A DNA stretch of 10,245 bases from Erysipelotrichaceae bacterium (lineage in GTDB: Bacteria > Bacillota_I > Bacilli_A > Erysipelotrichales > Erysipelotrichaceae), in NCBI GenBank assembly GCA_017511325.1, contig JAFWKS010000035.1, forward strand, positions 1-10,245. Direction: 5' to 3'. Position numbers and translations under genes: made by a program. This document shows positions 1 through 7,136 of this stretch, in pieces. The notes below the pieces were generated by a model, which saw only the letters and a list, made by a program, of their open reading frames with translations, was not told the origin of the DNA and searched no databases. How positions within the stretch are numbered: the first letter of the stretch is position 1; each line of letters begins with the position of its first letter.

Positions 1-108
1 ATGATCGTCGTTTTGTGGCTAAGAGTCGATTCTAACGACCTGAAGCTGGCTACAGCGATCATCGTCATGCTTGCACTGGCCATACCGAATCTCAGGAAGG
101 GGGAATAG
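1..108 (+). CDS. ABC transporter permease, C-terminal end only (5' partial)
   Basis: The frame is open from the first base to a TAG at 106-108 and gives 35 residues, the tail of a longer protein whose start lies to the left. The ATG at base 1 is probably internal. The visible part reads as a polar loop containing NDLKL, then one hydrophobic membrane segment (about residues 17-30, LATAIIVMLALAIP), then a short basic end. This resembles the end of COG4120 permeases, which work with COG1101 ATPases and a periplasmic-type binding protein and have been linked to uptake of amino acids such as tryptophan or tyrosine. The ATPase gene starts 3 bases after the stop, so the two are almost certainly in one operon. 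The family call rests on the short tail plus the neighbour; the substrate cannot be read from this fragment. Confidence 0.7.
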   Translation: MIVVLWLRVDSNDLKLATAIIVMLALAIPNLRKGE

Positions 109-111
109 GGA

Positions 112-906
112 ATGCTTAGACTGGAAAATTTGAAAAAGACCTTCAACCCCGGGACCATCAATGAAAAGATAGCACTGGACGGTGTGGATCTGACACTTGA
201 AGACGGTGAATTCGTAACGGTCATCGGTTCTAACGGTGCCGGTAAATCGACTTTGCTCAACGCCATTGCCGGCGTCTGGCTCGTAGATGAGGGCAAGATC
301 TATATCGATAATGTCGATGTCACAAAACTTTCTGAATACAAGAGAGCTGTATATATCGGAAGAGTATTTCAGGATCCGATGATGGGCACTGCTGCCGATA
401 TGTGGATCGAGGAAAACCTGGCTTTAGCTCATCGTCGGGGCCAGAAAAGAGGATTAACTCCTGGCATCCTGCCGGAAGAAAGAGAGACCTATAAGCTGCT
501 GCTTAAGGAATTCGATCTGGGACTAGAGGATCGTCTTTCCACGAAAGTCGGTCTGCTCTCAGGCGGACAAAGACAGGCTCTGACGCTTATCATGGCAACA
601 CTTCAGTCGCCTAAGCTTCTGCTTCTTGATGAACATACTGCCGCTCTGGATCCAAAGACAGCAGCCAAGGTGCTTGAAGTTACTGACAAAATCATTGAGA
701 AATCGCATCTGACGACCTTCATGGTCACTCACAACATGCGTGATGCGATAGCACACGGTGACAGACTTCTGATGCTGAACAACGGAAAGATCATTCTTGA
801 CATTAAAGGTGAAGAGAAAAAGAAACTTACAGTTGAAAAGCTGCTGGAGAAGTTTGAACAGGCATCAGGTGAAGAGTTCACCAACGACGCTGCGATATTA
901 GGATAA
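112..906 (+). CDS. ABC transporter ATP-binding protein (COG1101-like)
   Basis: This 264-residue protein is a complete cytoplasmic nucleotide-binding subunit that should power the permease encoded just upstream. All ABC ATPase motifs are visible: Walker A GSNGAGKST at 39-47, Q-loop Q87, signature LSGGQ at 149-153, Walker B LLLLDEH with D173 and E174, D-loop ALD at 178-180, and switch H207. The stretch around 83-105 (GRVFQDPMMGTAADMWIEENLALA) and the RRGQKRGL segment after it are typical of the COG1101 group, which pairs with COG4120 permeases and COG2984 binding proteins. The start is supported by the purine-rich GGAAGGGGGA at 96-105. The gene ends directly at a strong terminator, so it is the last gene of its operon. 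The transported substrate is not determined; an amino acid such as tryptophan is plausible from family knowledge only. Confidence 0.88.
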   Translation: MLRLENLKKTFNPGTINEKIALDGVDLTLEDGEFVTVIGSNGAGKSTLLNAIAGVWLVDEGKIYIDNVDVTKLSEYKRAVYIGRVFQDPMMGTAADMWIEENLALAHRRGQKRGLTPGILPEERETYKLLLKEFDLGLEDRLSTKVGLLSGGQRQALTLIMATLQSPKLLLLDEHTAALDPKTAAKVLEVTDKIIEKSHLTTFMVTHNMRDAIAHGDRLLMLNNGKIILDIKGEEKKKLTVEKLLEKFEQASGEEFTNDAAILG

Positions 907-958
907 AAAAAGAGTTGTAACTGTTAAGTCATCAATGGCTGAAACAGTTACAACTTTT
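905..958. terminator. Bidirectional intrinsic terminator between convergent genes
   Basis: There is a perfect 13-bp inverted repeat, AGTTGTAACTGTT at 913-925 and AACAGTTACAACT at 943-955, with a 17-base loop. On the + strand it is followed by TTTTA. On the - strand it is followed by the complement of seven A residues (905-911), a good U-tract. It overlaps the stop codon of the ABC ATPase and abuts the stop of the convergent antiporter gene at 960-962, so it most likely ends transcription from both sides. Confidence 0.9.
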
Positions 959-959
959 A

Positions 960-2219
960 TTATGCTTTTTCTTCGAGCGGCTGTATCTCGCCGGCTTTAA
1001 GCAGTGCCATCCTCGTAAGAGAAGGACCGACCAGTTCATAGATAAGTACAGAAAGCAGAACGACATTTCTGATCAGTGAACCATGTTCAGCTCCAAGGAC
1101 CTGAGCGCTGTTGACCATGCCCAAGGCAACGCCAGCCTGTGGGAAGAGCGTGATGCCAAGATATTTTACGATATTCTTATCAAGCTTCATGGCCTTGGCA
1201 GACAAAGCTGAACCAAAATATTTACCCAGACAGCGCATGATGACATATACAGCTCCGATCAGCAGTGAAGAGAACTGTGTGAATACTTTAAGATCAAGTT
1301 CCGCACCGCTGAGGACAAAGAATGCGACATAAAGCGGAGCCGTCCAGTGATCGGTCTTTTCAAAGAGATCTTCAGCATAATCGGAAGTATTGCAGAAGAC
1401 GGTGCCCATCATCATCAATACCAGCAGACTTGAAAATGAGACCTTCAAGGAACCAAAGCTGTATCTTTGGGCAGAAAGAGCGATCGCCAGCAAAACGAAT
1501 GTGATCGTCATGGCCATACGGTGATCATTGGATAAGAAGATCTTTTCCAGCTGTGTAAGCAGGTAGCCCAAGATCGAACCCAGGACGATCGAGCAGACGA
1601 TCTCCAGAAGCGGATTGACGATGATCGAGACAAAACTGAGATTGCCGCCGTTTAAGGCTTGTGCAACGCCTAAAGAGACTGCAAAGATTATAAGACCGAC
1701 AGCATCATCCAGCGCCACGATCGGAAGCAGCAGATCCGTAACCGGACCATGAGCCTTGTATTGCTTGACGACCATGAGCGTAGCTGCCGGAGCTGTAGCT
1801 GAAGCGATCGCGCCTAAAGTGATGCATACCGGTATCGGCAATATCTGATCACCAAGGATGAAATGCAGGACGATCAGGGCAAGATCTACGAATACTGAAG
1901 CCATCAAAGCCTGCATGATGCCGATGATAATCGTTGCCTTGCCGGAATGGGCGATCTTTTCCATCTTGAATTCGGCACCGATCGAAAAGGAGATAAAACC
2001 CAAGGCGACTGTTGAAATGATACCCAGACTTTCAACTTCAGCAAAATCCTTGAAACCTATGCCATCTATGCCGAGCTTCCCGAGACAGTAAGGCCCAACC
2101 AGTAAGCCTGTAAGCAAATAAACTGTTACATCAGGGAAATTCAGGTGCAATAATTTAGTTACTCTTGTGAGCAATAAGCCTGCCAACAGGGTGATGGCGG
2201 TAGTAAGTATAACGACCAT
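960..2219 (-). CDS. Cation:proton antiporter, CPA/Kef-type membrane domain without regulatory domain
   Basis: This is a 419-residue, highly hydrophobic protein with roughly a dozen membrane segments, expected to exchange Na+ or K+ for H+ across the cytoplasmic membrane. Motifs that fit monovalent cation:proton antiporters are GLLVGPYCLGKLG (38-50), FISFSIGAEF (75-84, the common 'F-x-x-G-x-E' helix), the helix-break segment ATAPAATL (141-148), and the adjacent aspartates D171-D172 in VALDDAVGL, the likely ion/proton-binding pair. After the last membrane segments only about 20 residues remain (GEIQPLEEKA end), so there is no TrkA-N/RCK regulatory domain of the kind carried by Kef channels. The start is fixed by GGAGGTG at 2225-2231 on the - strand, five bases before the ATG. 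It has its own likely promoter and shares the terminator at 905-958 with the convergent ABC operon. Ion specificity is not readable. Confidence 0.87.
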   Translation of the reverse strand: MVVILTTAITLLAGLLLTRVTKLLHLNFPDVTVYLLTGLLVGPYCLGKLGIDGIGFKDFAEVESLGIISTVALGFISFSIGAEFKMEKIAHSGKATIIIGIMQALMASVFVDLALIVLHFILGDQILPIPVCITLGAIASATAPAATLMVVKQYKAHGPVTDLLLPIVALDDAVGLIIFAVSLGVAQALNGGNLSFVSIIVNPLLEIVCSIVLGSILGYLLTQLEKIFLSNDHRMAMTITFVLLAIALSAQRYSFGSLKVSFSSLLVLMMMGTVFCNTSDYAEDLFEKTDHWTAPLYVAFFVLSGAELDLKVFTQFSSLLIGAVYVIMRCLGKYFGSALSAKAMKLDKNIVKYLGITLFPQAGVALGMVNSAQVLGAEHGSLIRNVVLLSVLIYELVGPSLTRMALLKAGEIQPLEEKA

Positions 2220-2237
2220 AAATACACCTCCATTTTT

Positions 2238-2259
2238 TATAGTACAAGAATGTATTATA
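2238..2259. repeat. Imperfect palindrome overlapping the antiporter -10 box (possible operator)
   Basis: The arms TATAGTAC (2238-2245) and GTATTATA (2252-2259) match at seven of eight positions around a 6-base spacer. The right arm contains the TATAAT -10 box of the - strand promoter, and the expected start site falls in the spacer. A dimeric repressor could bind here. Its AT-rich content also makes a chance palindrome possible. Confidence 0.35.
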
Positions 2260-2281
2260 GTCTCTTTTTAGGTAAAATCAA
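2254..2281 (-). promoter_or_regulatory. Likely sigma-A-type promoter of the antiporter gene
   Basis: On the - strand there is a perfect -10 box, TATAAT (2254-2259), and a -35 box TTGATT (2276-2281) separated by 16 bases. The -35 overlaps the TGA stop of the channel gene (2278-2280). Transcription should begin near 2247, leaving a leader of about 28 bases with the GGAGGTG site. No hairpin terminator is seen between the two genes, so read-through from the channel gene is also possible. Confidence 0.65.
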
Positions 2282-3021
2282 TCATTCCTGCCCGGGAGGA
2301 AAGAATAGCTGTAACCGGTAGCGACAATTAGCGCACCGCCGATGATGTTTCCCAGGGTTACAGGCAAAAGATTATGAAGGAACATCATGATGCTTATGTT
2401 TTTGCCTGCAAGCATCGCCATCGGAATGAAATACATATTGGTGATGCACTGTTCAAAACCGCACAGGTAGAACAGCATCGTTGGAAAAAAGATGCCGCAG
2501 ATCTTTTCGACAAGCGATTCGCCGGCATAGGAGAGCCAGGCTCCAAGATTGATCAGGATCCCGCAGATTATCGCTCTAAACAAGGCTTGAATAAATGTGT
2601 AGGATACCTTGATATTTCCTGTACTGATGATAAAAGACATCATATCATCATTGAATCCGCATTGTGAAAGAAGGAAAACAAAGATCAGGCATCCTGCAAA
2701 ATTAGCCACATAAGCCAGTGAAAGATAACGGAACAGTTCCTTAAAACTGATCTTCTTTTGAATGTATCCGATACTGAGCAGCAGATTTCCGGTAAACAGT
2801 GTTCCACCGCAGCAGGTGGTAAGGATCGAACCGATCGGAAAGATGAACGATGCGATGATATGATTTGAAGTCATGACTTCTGCACATTGAGCACCAAAAC
2901 AGCCCATTGCGGAATAAAGCCCCGCAAAGATCCCCAATATGATGATAGTCGATAGCGGACTGTTGGCTCTGTTTTTGGCATTTAGTGAAAAGCTTCGTGT
3001 TGTTTCAACAGGTGAGATCAT
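2278..3021 (-). CDS. Formate/nitrite transporter (FNT) family channel
   Basis: This 247-residue integral membrane protein belongs to the FocA/NirC family, which forms pentameric channels for formate, nitrite or hydrosulfide. Family landmarks in order are SNHIIASFIFPIG (52-64), CGGTLFTGN (71-79, with T77 where FocA has its gating Thr91), GILINLGAWLSY (154-165), GFEQCITNMYFIPMA (188-202), and LLPVTLGNIIGG (218-229). In FocA the fourth motif reads GFEHSIAN, so the conserved pore histidine (H209) is Gln191 here. The start at 3021 is chosen because GGAGGTG lies at 3026-3032. A longer reading to 3096 would have no such site, would cross the upstream terminator and would overlap the neighbouring gene. 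In a fermenter that makes formate by pyruvate formate-lyase, formate export is the likely role. That is inferred, because no such lyase gene is in view. Confidence 0.9.
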   Translation of the reverse strand: MISPVETTRSFSLNAKNRANSPLSTIIILGIFAGLYSAMGCFGAQCAEVMTSNHIIASFIFPIGSILTTCCGGTLFTGNLLLSIGYIQKKISFKELFRYLSLAYVANFAGCLIFVFLLSQCGFNDDMMSFIISTGNIKVSYTFIQALFRAIICGILINLGAWLSYAGESLVEKICGIFFPTMLFYLCGFEQCITNMYFIPMAMLAGKNISIMMFLHNLLPVTLGNIIGGALIVATGYSYSFLPGRND

Positions 3022-3025
3022 AATG

Positions 3026-3032
3026 CACCTCC
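3026..3032 (-). promoter_or_regulatory. Ribosome binding site that fixes the FNT channel start
   Basis: GGAGGTG on the - strand lies four bases before the ATG at 3021. It decides the start in favour of MISPVETTRS over the upstream in-frame codon at 3096. Confidence 0.85.
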
Positions 3033-3046
3033 TGGATATATAGACT

Positions 3047-3052
3047 ATTATA
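3047..3052 (-). promoter_or_regulatory. -10 box of a likely promoter for the FNT channel gene
   Basis: A perfect TATAAT on the - strand lies 26 bases before the start codon and just downstream of the terminator of the preceding gene. Sequences 16-18 bases upstream fall inside that terminator hairpin and match the -35 consensus poorly. The promoter may therefore be weak or depend on an activator. Confidence 0.45.
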
Positions 3053-3056
3053 AGTG

Positions 3057-3084
3057 AAAAAAAAGAGCTGGATCTCAGCTCTTT
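3057..3084 (-). terminator. Intrinsic terminator of the CofE-like gene
   Basis: A perfect 9-bp stem, AAAGAGCTG (3062-3070) and CAGCTCTTT (3076-3084), with a 5-base loop. On the - strand it is followed by eight U residues (complement of A at 3057-3064). It starts four bases after the stop codon of the CofE-like gene. On the + strand it has no comparable U-tract, so it acts on - strand transcripts. Confidence 0.88.
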
Positions 3085-3088
3085 ATGA

Positions 3089-4279
3089 TCAATCATTTGT
3101 ATAGTTATCGAAGTATCCCTGGACCAGTACGACTGGTGTTCCCTTATCTCCGGATCCTGAAGTCAGATCACAGAGCGAACCGATCAGATCCGTCAGCTGA
3201 CGAGGCGTCGTTCCTTCGGAGACCATCTTGCCGACAAGGTTCGCGTCCTTCTGCTTGATCGAAGCCTTGATGGCATCTTTGAGTTCTTCACCCTTGAGAT
3301 CAGCGAAATCGTTGTCTGCCAGATATTTGATCTTGACTTCATTAGGTGTGCCTTTTAAGCCGGCAGTATAGAAAGGAGAGACAACTGGATCAGCCAGTTC
3401 CCAGATCTTGCCCTGAGGATCTTTGAAGGCACCATCGCCGTAGACCATGACTTCCAGCTTCTTTCCTGTAAGTTCAAGCAGTCTTGCCTGAATTCCTTCA
3501 ACGAGTCCCAGGCTGTCTCTTGGGAAGAGCTTGACCTTTTCATCAGTGGCCTTGTTTGAACCTAATAAGCCGTATTTTTCGTTATAGCCTGAACCATCGA
3601 CTGATTCGTTCATGATGTCGTCAAGACCGCAGACGTTGGCACCTTCGGCTTTGAGAATTCTCTTGGTTCTGGCTCTGGTATGTATATCACATGTCAGGAC
3701 ATTCTTTGTATAATCAAGGATCGTTTTGGCTCTGTTGGCGAAGATGATCTCGCATTCACAGCCTTCATTTTTGATGAGCTGCTTGTAGAATTCGATGTAG
3801 TTGACTCCCGTGAATTCATGGATCGGATCGCCGAATAGTTCCTTGTATCGAGCTTCACTTAAGACATCGGAATATGTATTGACGCCTTTCTCATCAAGCT
3901 TGTCATAAGTCAGGAAGGCATTTCCTACTTCATCAGATGGATATGAGAACATCAGATAGATCTTCTTGGCGCCTCGAGCGAAACCGGTAAGCAGAACAGA
4001 GAAACGGTTTCTGGAAGTGATAGGGAAGATGACACCGATGTCTTCACCTCCTAGCTTGTTTCTGACATCCTTGGCGATATCGTCGACCGTGCAGTAGTTG
4101 CCCTGAGCCCTGGCGACTACCGATTCCGTGATCGCTACGACATCTCTGTCGTTGAGCTTGAAGTTTTCGGCCCTGCTGGCTTCGACGATGGTGTCGGGAA
4201 TGATCTTCTCTAGATCGTCTCCTTCCTTTATGATAGGGCATCTGATGCCCCTGGAAACTGTGCCCGTATATCTTGACAT
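3089..4279 (-). CDS. CofE-like (coenzyme F420-0:L-glutamate ligase superfamily) protein
   Basis: This 396-residue soluble protein matches the CofE/COG1478 family of GTP-dependent gamma-glutamyl ligases. The family N-terminal motif is visible as NDRDVVAITESVVARAQG (43-60), and the conserved core as VYGDGAFKDP (279-288) and IWELADPVVSP (292-302). True CofE enzymes from F420-making organisms are near 250 residues. This protein is much longer, with an insertion around 100-210 and a tail after 305 ending VLVQGYFDNYTND. The extended form occurs in Bacillota that are not known to make F420. The related chlamydial FolC2 acts in folate synthesis, so glutamylation of a folate-like or other acidic substrate is a fair guess, but the substrate is unknown. 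The ATG at 4279 is chosen over a TTG at 4294 because that TTG overlaps the GGAGGT ribosome binding site. It is a single-gene unit with its own promoter and terminator. Confidence 0.78.
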   Translation of the reverse strand: MSRYTGTVSRGIRCPIIKEGDDLEKIIPDTIVEASRAENFKLNDRDVVAITESVVARAQGNYCTVDDIAKDVRNKLGGEDIGVIFPITSRNRFSVLLTGFARGAKKIYLMFSYPSDEVGNAFLTYDKLDEKGVNTYSDVLSEARYKELFGDPIHEFTGVNYIEFYKQLIKNEGCECEIIFANRAKTILDYTKNVLTCDIHTRARTKRILKAEGANVCGLDDIMNESVDGSGYNEKYGLLGSNKATDEKVKLFPRDSLGLVEGIQARLLELTGKKLEVMVYGDGAFKDPQGKIWELADPVVSPFYTAGLKGTPNEVKIKYLADNDFADLKGEELKDAIKASIKQKDANLVGKMVSEGTTPRQLTDLIGSLCDLTSGSGDKGTPVVLVQGYFDNYTND

Positions 4280-4286
4280 ATTTGTT

Positions 4287-4292
4287 ACCTCC
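4287..4292 (-). promoter_or_regulatory. Ribosome binding site that fixes the CofE-like start
   Basis: GGAGGT on the - strand lies seven bases before the ATG at 4279. The alternative TTG start at 4294 overlaps this site, so it cannot be the start that the site serves. Confidence 0.8.
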
Positions 4293-4301
4293 AACTAAGA
4301 T

Positions 4302-4307
4302 ATTATA
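4302..4307 (-). promoter_or_regulatory. -10 box of the likely CofE-like gene promoter
   Basis: A perfect TATAAT on the - strand, 22 bases before the start codon. The best upstream -35 candidate, TACATA at 4326-4331 with an 18-base spacer, matches the consensus at only three positions. The box lies back to back with the + strand -10 box at 4355-4360. Confidence 0.5.
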
Positions 4308-4354
4308 CTGCTAATTATCTGTATTTATGTACTGCTTTTTAATATTTTTTTTAC

Positions 4355-4360
4355 TATAAT
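4355..4360 (+). promoter_or_regulatory. -10 box of the likely promoter for the oxidoreductase-glyS-dnaG-rpoD operon
   Basis: A perfect TATAAT, 21 bases before the ATG at 4382 and preceded by a T-rich tract (4336-4352). No good -35 box is found at 15-19 bases; the positions there read near CTGCTT. The short leader has no room for a T-box or other riboswitch, although a tRNA synthetase lies downstream. The ribosome binding site is AAGGGG at 4371-4376. Confidence 0.5.
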
Positions 4361-4381
4361 TAGTAGGGAAAAGGGGATAAA

Positions 4382-5770
4382 ATGAGAAATTATGACCTTG
4401 TAATAGTCGGCTGCGGTCCGGGTGGTATTTTTACCGCCTATGAGATCAGCAAGATCGATCCTGATCTGAAGGTTGCGATCGTGGAAGCCGGTAATAAACT
4501 GGAAAACCGCAAGTGTCCGATCGACGGTGAAAAGATCACAAAATGCATCAACTGCAAGACCTGTGCCATCATGAACGGTTTTGGCGGAGCAGGCGCATTT
4601 TCTGATGGAAAATACAATATCACCAATGATTTCGGGGGCACCCTGTATGAACATATAGGCAAGAAAAAGGCTCTGGAGCTTATGCATTATGTCGATTCCA
4701 TCAATCTTCAATACGGTGCACATATAACCAAACTCTATTCGACAGCCAATTCCGCACTCAAGACCAAATGCATCCAGAACGGTCTGCATCTGCTTGATGC
4801 CAAGGTAAGGCATCTGGGCACGGATATAAACTATGAAGTGCTTTCAAATATCTATGAATATCTAAGCAAGAAGGTCGACATCTATTTCAATACGACCGTA
4901 AATGAAGTTAAGAAGGTCGATGATGAATATGAAGTGATCGCGGATAAGGACAGTTTCCATTGCCACTATCTCGTCATCTCAGCAGGCAGAAGCGGCAGCA
5001 AGTGGATGGAAAAAGTCTGCAGCGATCTAAGTATCCCGACGATCTCCAACAGGGTCGATATCGGTGTAAGAGTAGAACTTCCATGCGAGGTCTTCAACCA
5101 TATAACTGACGAGCTCTATGAAGGCAAGATCGTCTACAGGACATCTAAATATCAGGATAAAGTCCGTACCTTCTGTATGAATCCTAGGGGTCTGGTCGTA
5201 AATGAAAACACCAACGGCATCATCACCGTCAACGGTCACAGTTATGAGGATCCGGAAAAGCAGACGGAAAATACCAACTTCGCCTTGCTGGTATCGAAAC
5301 ATTTCACGGAACCTTTTAAGGACTCCAACGGCTATGGCGAATCGATCGCCAGGCTGTCGAACATGCTGGGAGGAGGAGTCATCGTTCAGCGTTTCGGTGA
5401 TCTGATCAGAGGCAAGCGTTCAAGGCCTGATCGGATCGAGAGTTCCTTCATCACGCCGACACTCAAAGCAGTTCCAGGCGATCTTTCACTCGTCATTCCA
5501 AAAAGGATCATGGACGATATCATTGAAATGATCTATGCGTTGGACAAGATCGCACCAGGTACGGCTAATGATGAAACGCTGCTGTATGGCGTCGAGGTCA
5601 AGTTTTACAACATGGAACTGGTGCTTGATGAAAATCTGGAGACCCTGCACAGGAACCTGTTTGTCATCGGTGACTGTTCAGGTGTTACGCACTCTTTATC
5701 TCACGCTTCTGCAAGCGGTGTATATGTAGCAAGGTTTATTAATGAAAGGGAAAAGGAAAATGGAAAATAA
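4382..5770 (+). CDS. FAD-dependent oxidoreductase, COG2509-like, function unknown
   Basis: This 462-residue cytoplasmic flavoprotein has an N-terminal Rossmann fold, [11 protein letters not shown] (5-15), with E35 at the end of the second strand for the FAD ribose. Four cysteines follow (C45, C55, C58, C61), the last three as CINCKTC, and then [14 protein letters not shown] (66-79). The C-terminal FAD segment reads [20 protein letters not shown] (428-447). This combination is characteristic of the COG2509 'uncharacterised FAD-dependent dehydrogenase' family. The electron donor, the acceptor and the substrate are not known, and whether the cysteines hold a metal or do redox chemistry cannot be said. 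It is the first gene of the + strand operon, and its last 11 bases overlap the start of glyS. Its place ahead of glyS-dnaG-rpoD gives no direct clue to function. Confidence 0.82.
   Translation: MRNYDLVIVGCGPGGIFTAYEISKIDPDLKVAIVEAGNKLENRKCPIDGEKITKCINCKTCAIMNGFGGAGAFSDGKYNITNDFGGTLYEHIGKKKALELMHYVDSINLQYGAHITKLYSTANSALKTKCIQNGLHLLDAKVRHLGTDINYEVLSNIYEYLSKKVDIYFNTTVNEVKKVDDEYEVIADKDSFHCHYLVISAGRSGSKWMEKVCSDLSIPTISNRVDIGVRVELPCEVFNHITDELYEGKIVYRTSKYQDKVRTFCMNPRGLVVNENTNGIITVNGHSYEDPEKQTENTNFALLVSKHFTEPFKDSNGYGESIARLSNMLGGGVIVQRFGDLIRGKRSRPDRIESSFITPTLKAVPGDLSLVIPKRIMDDIIEMIYALDKIAPGTANDETLLYGVEVKFYNMELVLDENLETLHRNLFVIGDCSGVTHSLSHASASGVYVARFINEREKENGK
5745..5756 (+). promoter_or_regulatory. Ribosome binding region that favours the glyS start at 5760
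   Basis: A purine-rich stretch AAAGGGAAAAGG lies 3-9 bases before the ATG at 5760. An earlier in-frame ATG at 5742 would place this sequence inside the gene and would add only a basic MKGKRK that the family lacks. The site lies inside the end of the oxidoreductase gene. Confidence 0.6.
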
Positions 5771-7136
5771 GTATTCTTTTGATGAAATAGTTGCACATCT
5801 TAAAAGTTCGGGCTTCGTCTATCAGGGCTCTGAGATCTATGGCGGTCTTTCCAATTCCTGGGATTTCGGTATCCTGGGTTCATGGCTTAAGAAGAATATC
5901 AAGGATCTCTGGTGGAGAGAATTCATCGAACGTTCACCATACAATGTCGGTATCGATTCGGCGATCATCATGAATCCGAAGACCTGGGAAGCTTCAGGCC
6001 ATTTAAAGGGATTCTCTGATTCAATGGTCGACTGCAAGGAATGCAAGGGCCGTTTCAGAGCTGACAATATGATCATGGAAGCTACAGGGCTTTCGGCTGA
6101 AGGCAAGACTCCGGAAGAGATGGACAAGATGATCGAAGACAATGACATCAAATGTCCGGTCTGCGGCAAGCACAATTTCACTAATGCCAGACCTTTCAAT
6201 CTGATGTTCAAGACCTTTATCGGCACACTTGAAGATGCCAAGTCAGTCGTTTATCTGAGGCCAGAAACAGCTCAGGGCATCTTTGTCAACTTCAACAACG
6301 TTGCCCGTACTTCCAGAAAGAAACTGCCTTTCGGTATCGGCCAGATCGGCAAATCTTTCAGAAACGAGATCACACCAGGCAACTTCATTTTCAGGATCAG
6401 GGAATTCGAACAGATGGAACTGGAATTCTTCTGCAAGCCTGGCACAGACATGGAATGGTATAAATACTGGGTCGATTACTGCTATAACTTTGTAAAGAAA
6501 CTCGGTATCAATGAAGAAAAGCTGCGGATCAGAGCTCATGATCCTGAAGAACTTTCATTCTATTCCAAAGGGACAAGCGATATCGAATATGCCTTCCCGT
6601 TCACTGACTGGGGCGAGGTCTGGGGCATTGCCGATCGTACCGATTATGATCTGAAGCAGCATTCACAGTATTCAGGCAAGGATCTTACTTATCTTGATCC
6701 GGAGACAAATGAAAAATATACGCCGTATTGCGTTGAACCGTCTGTCGGTGTTGAAAGACTGTTTTTAATGGTATGCTGCGACGCATATGACAAGGAAATG
6801 GTAGGGGAAAACGATGAGAGGATCGTCATGCATCTGCATCCGGCGATCGCACCGGTCAAGGCCTGCATCTGTCCTTTATCCAAGAAGCTTTCCGAGCCGG
6901 CCACAGCTTTGTTCAATGATCTGTGCAAGGAATTCCATTGCGAATATGATGAAACCGGTTCAATAGGCAAGCGCTACAGAAGAAATGATGCGATCGGTAC
7001 GCCTTTCTGCATCACCTACGACTTTGATACGCCTGAAGATGGCTGCGTCACTGTAAGAGATCGCGACAGCATGAATCAGGAACGTGTAAAGATCGAAGAA
7101 CTTAAAGACTATATCAGAAATAAAATAGAGTTTTAA
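5760..7136 (+). CDS. glyS: Glycyl-tRNA synthetase, dimeric (alpha2) class II type
   Basis: This 458-residue enzyme attaches glycine to tRNA-Gly in the cytoplasm. It is the single-chain type also found in Staphylococcus and Mycoplasma, not the glyQ/glyS alpha2beta2 type of Bacillus. Visible features in order: the family N-terminus [20 protein letters not shown] (18-37), a zinc-ribbon-like pair CKEC (92-95) and CPVC (132-135), LRPETAQG (166-173), class II motif 2 [21 protein letters not shown] (200-220, with the ATP-binding arginine R201), motif 3 with SVGVERLFL, and a C-terminal anticodon-binding domain from about [10 protein letters not shown] to the end. Its start overlaps the oxidoreductase gene by 11 bases and its TAA overlaps the ATG of dnaG by one base (TAATG), so it sits in a coupled operon. 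No T-box leader is seen, and none would fit directly upstream. Confidence 0.95.
   Translation: MENKYSFDEIVAHLKSSGFVYQGSEIYGGLSNSWDFGILGSWLKKNIKDLWWREFIERSPYNVGIDSAIIMNPKTWEASGHLKGFSDSMVDCKECKGRFRADNMIMEATGLSAEGKTPEEMDKMIEDNDIKCPVCGKHNFTNARPFNLMFKTFIGTLEDAKSVVYLRPETAQGIFVNFNNVARTSRKKLPFGIGQIGKSFRNEITPGNFIFRIREFEQMELEFFCKPGTDMEWYKYWVDYCYNFVKKLGINEEKLRIRAHDPEELSFYSKGTSDIEYAFPFTDWGEVWGIADRTDYDLKQHSQYSGKDLTYLDPETNEKYTPYCVEPSVGVERLFLMVCCDAYDKEMVGENDERIVMHLHPAIAPVKACICPLSKKLSEPATALFNDLCKEFHCEYDETGSIGKRYRRNDAIGTPFCITYDFDTPEDGCVTVRDRDSMNQERVKIEELKDYIRNKIEF

Noticed and set aside
1..108. A complete small protein starting at base 1
   Set aside because: The window begins inside the gene. The 35 residues match the tail of a permease and there is no upstream sequence in which to see a start signal.
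2232..2277. A terminator between the FNT channel gene and the antiporter gene
   Set aside because: The only hairpin-forming sequence is the 2238-2259 palindrome, which on the - strand is followed by A residues, not U residues, and has an A-C mismatch in the stem.
4280..4381. A possible T-box riboswitch ahead of the glyS-containing operon
   Set aside because: The region is only about 100 bases, the predicted leader is about 15 bases, and there is no T-box core sequence, stem I or terminator hairpin.
4325..4813. A 162-codon open frame on the - strand over the start of the oxidoreductase gene
   Set aside because: It lies antisense to a well-conserved FAD-binding N-terminus, covers the divergent promoter region and shows no recognisable domain.
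5837..6241. A 134-codon open frame on the - strand inside glyS
   Set aside because: It is antisense to conserved GlyRS sequence, has no domain and no supporting ribosome binding site; a shadow of codon bias.
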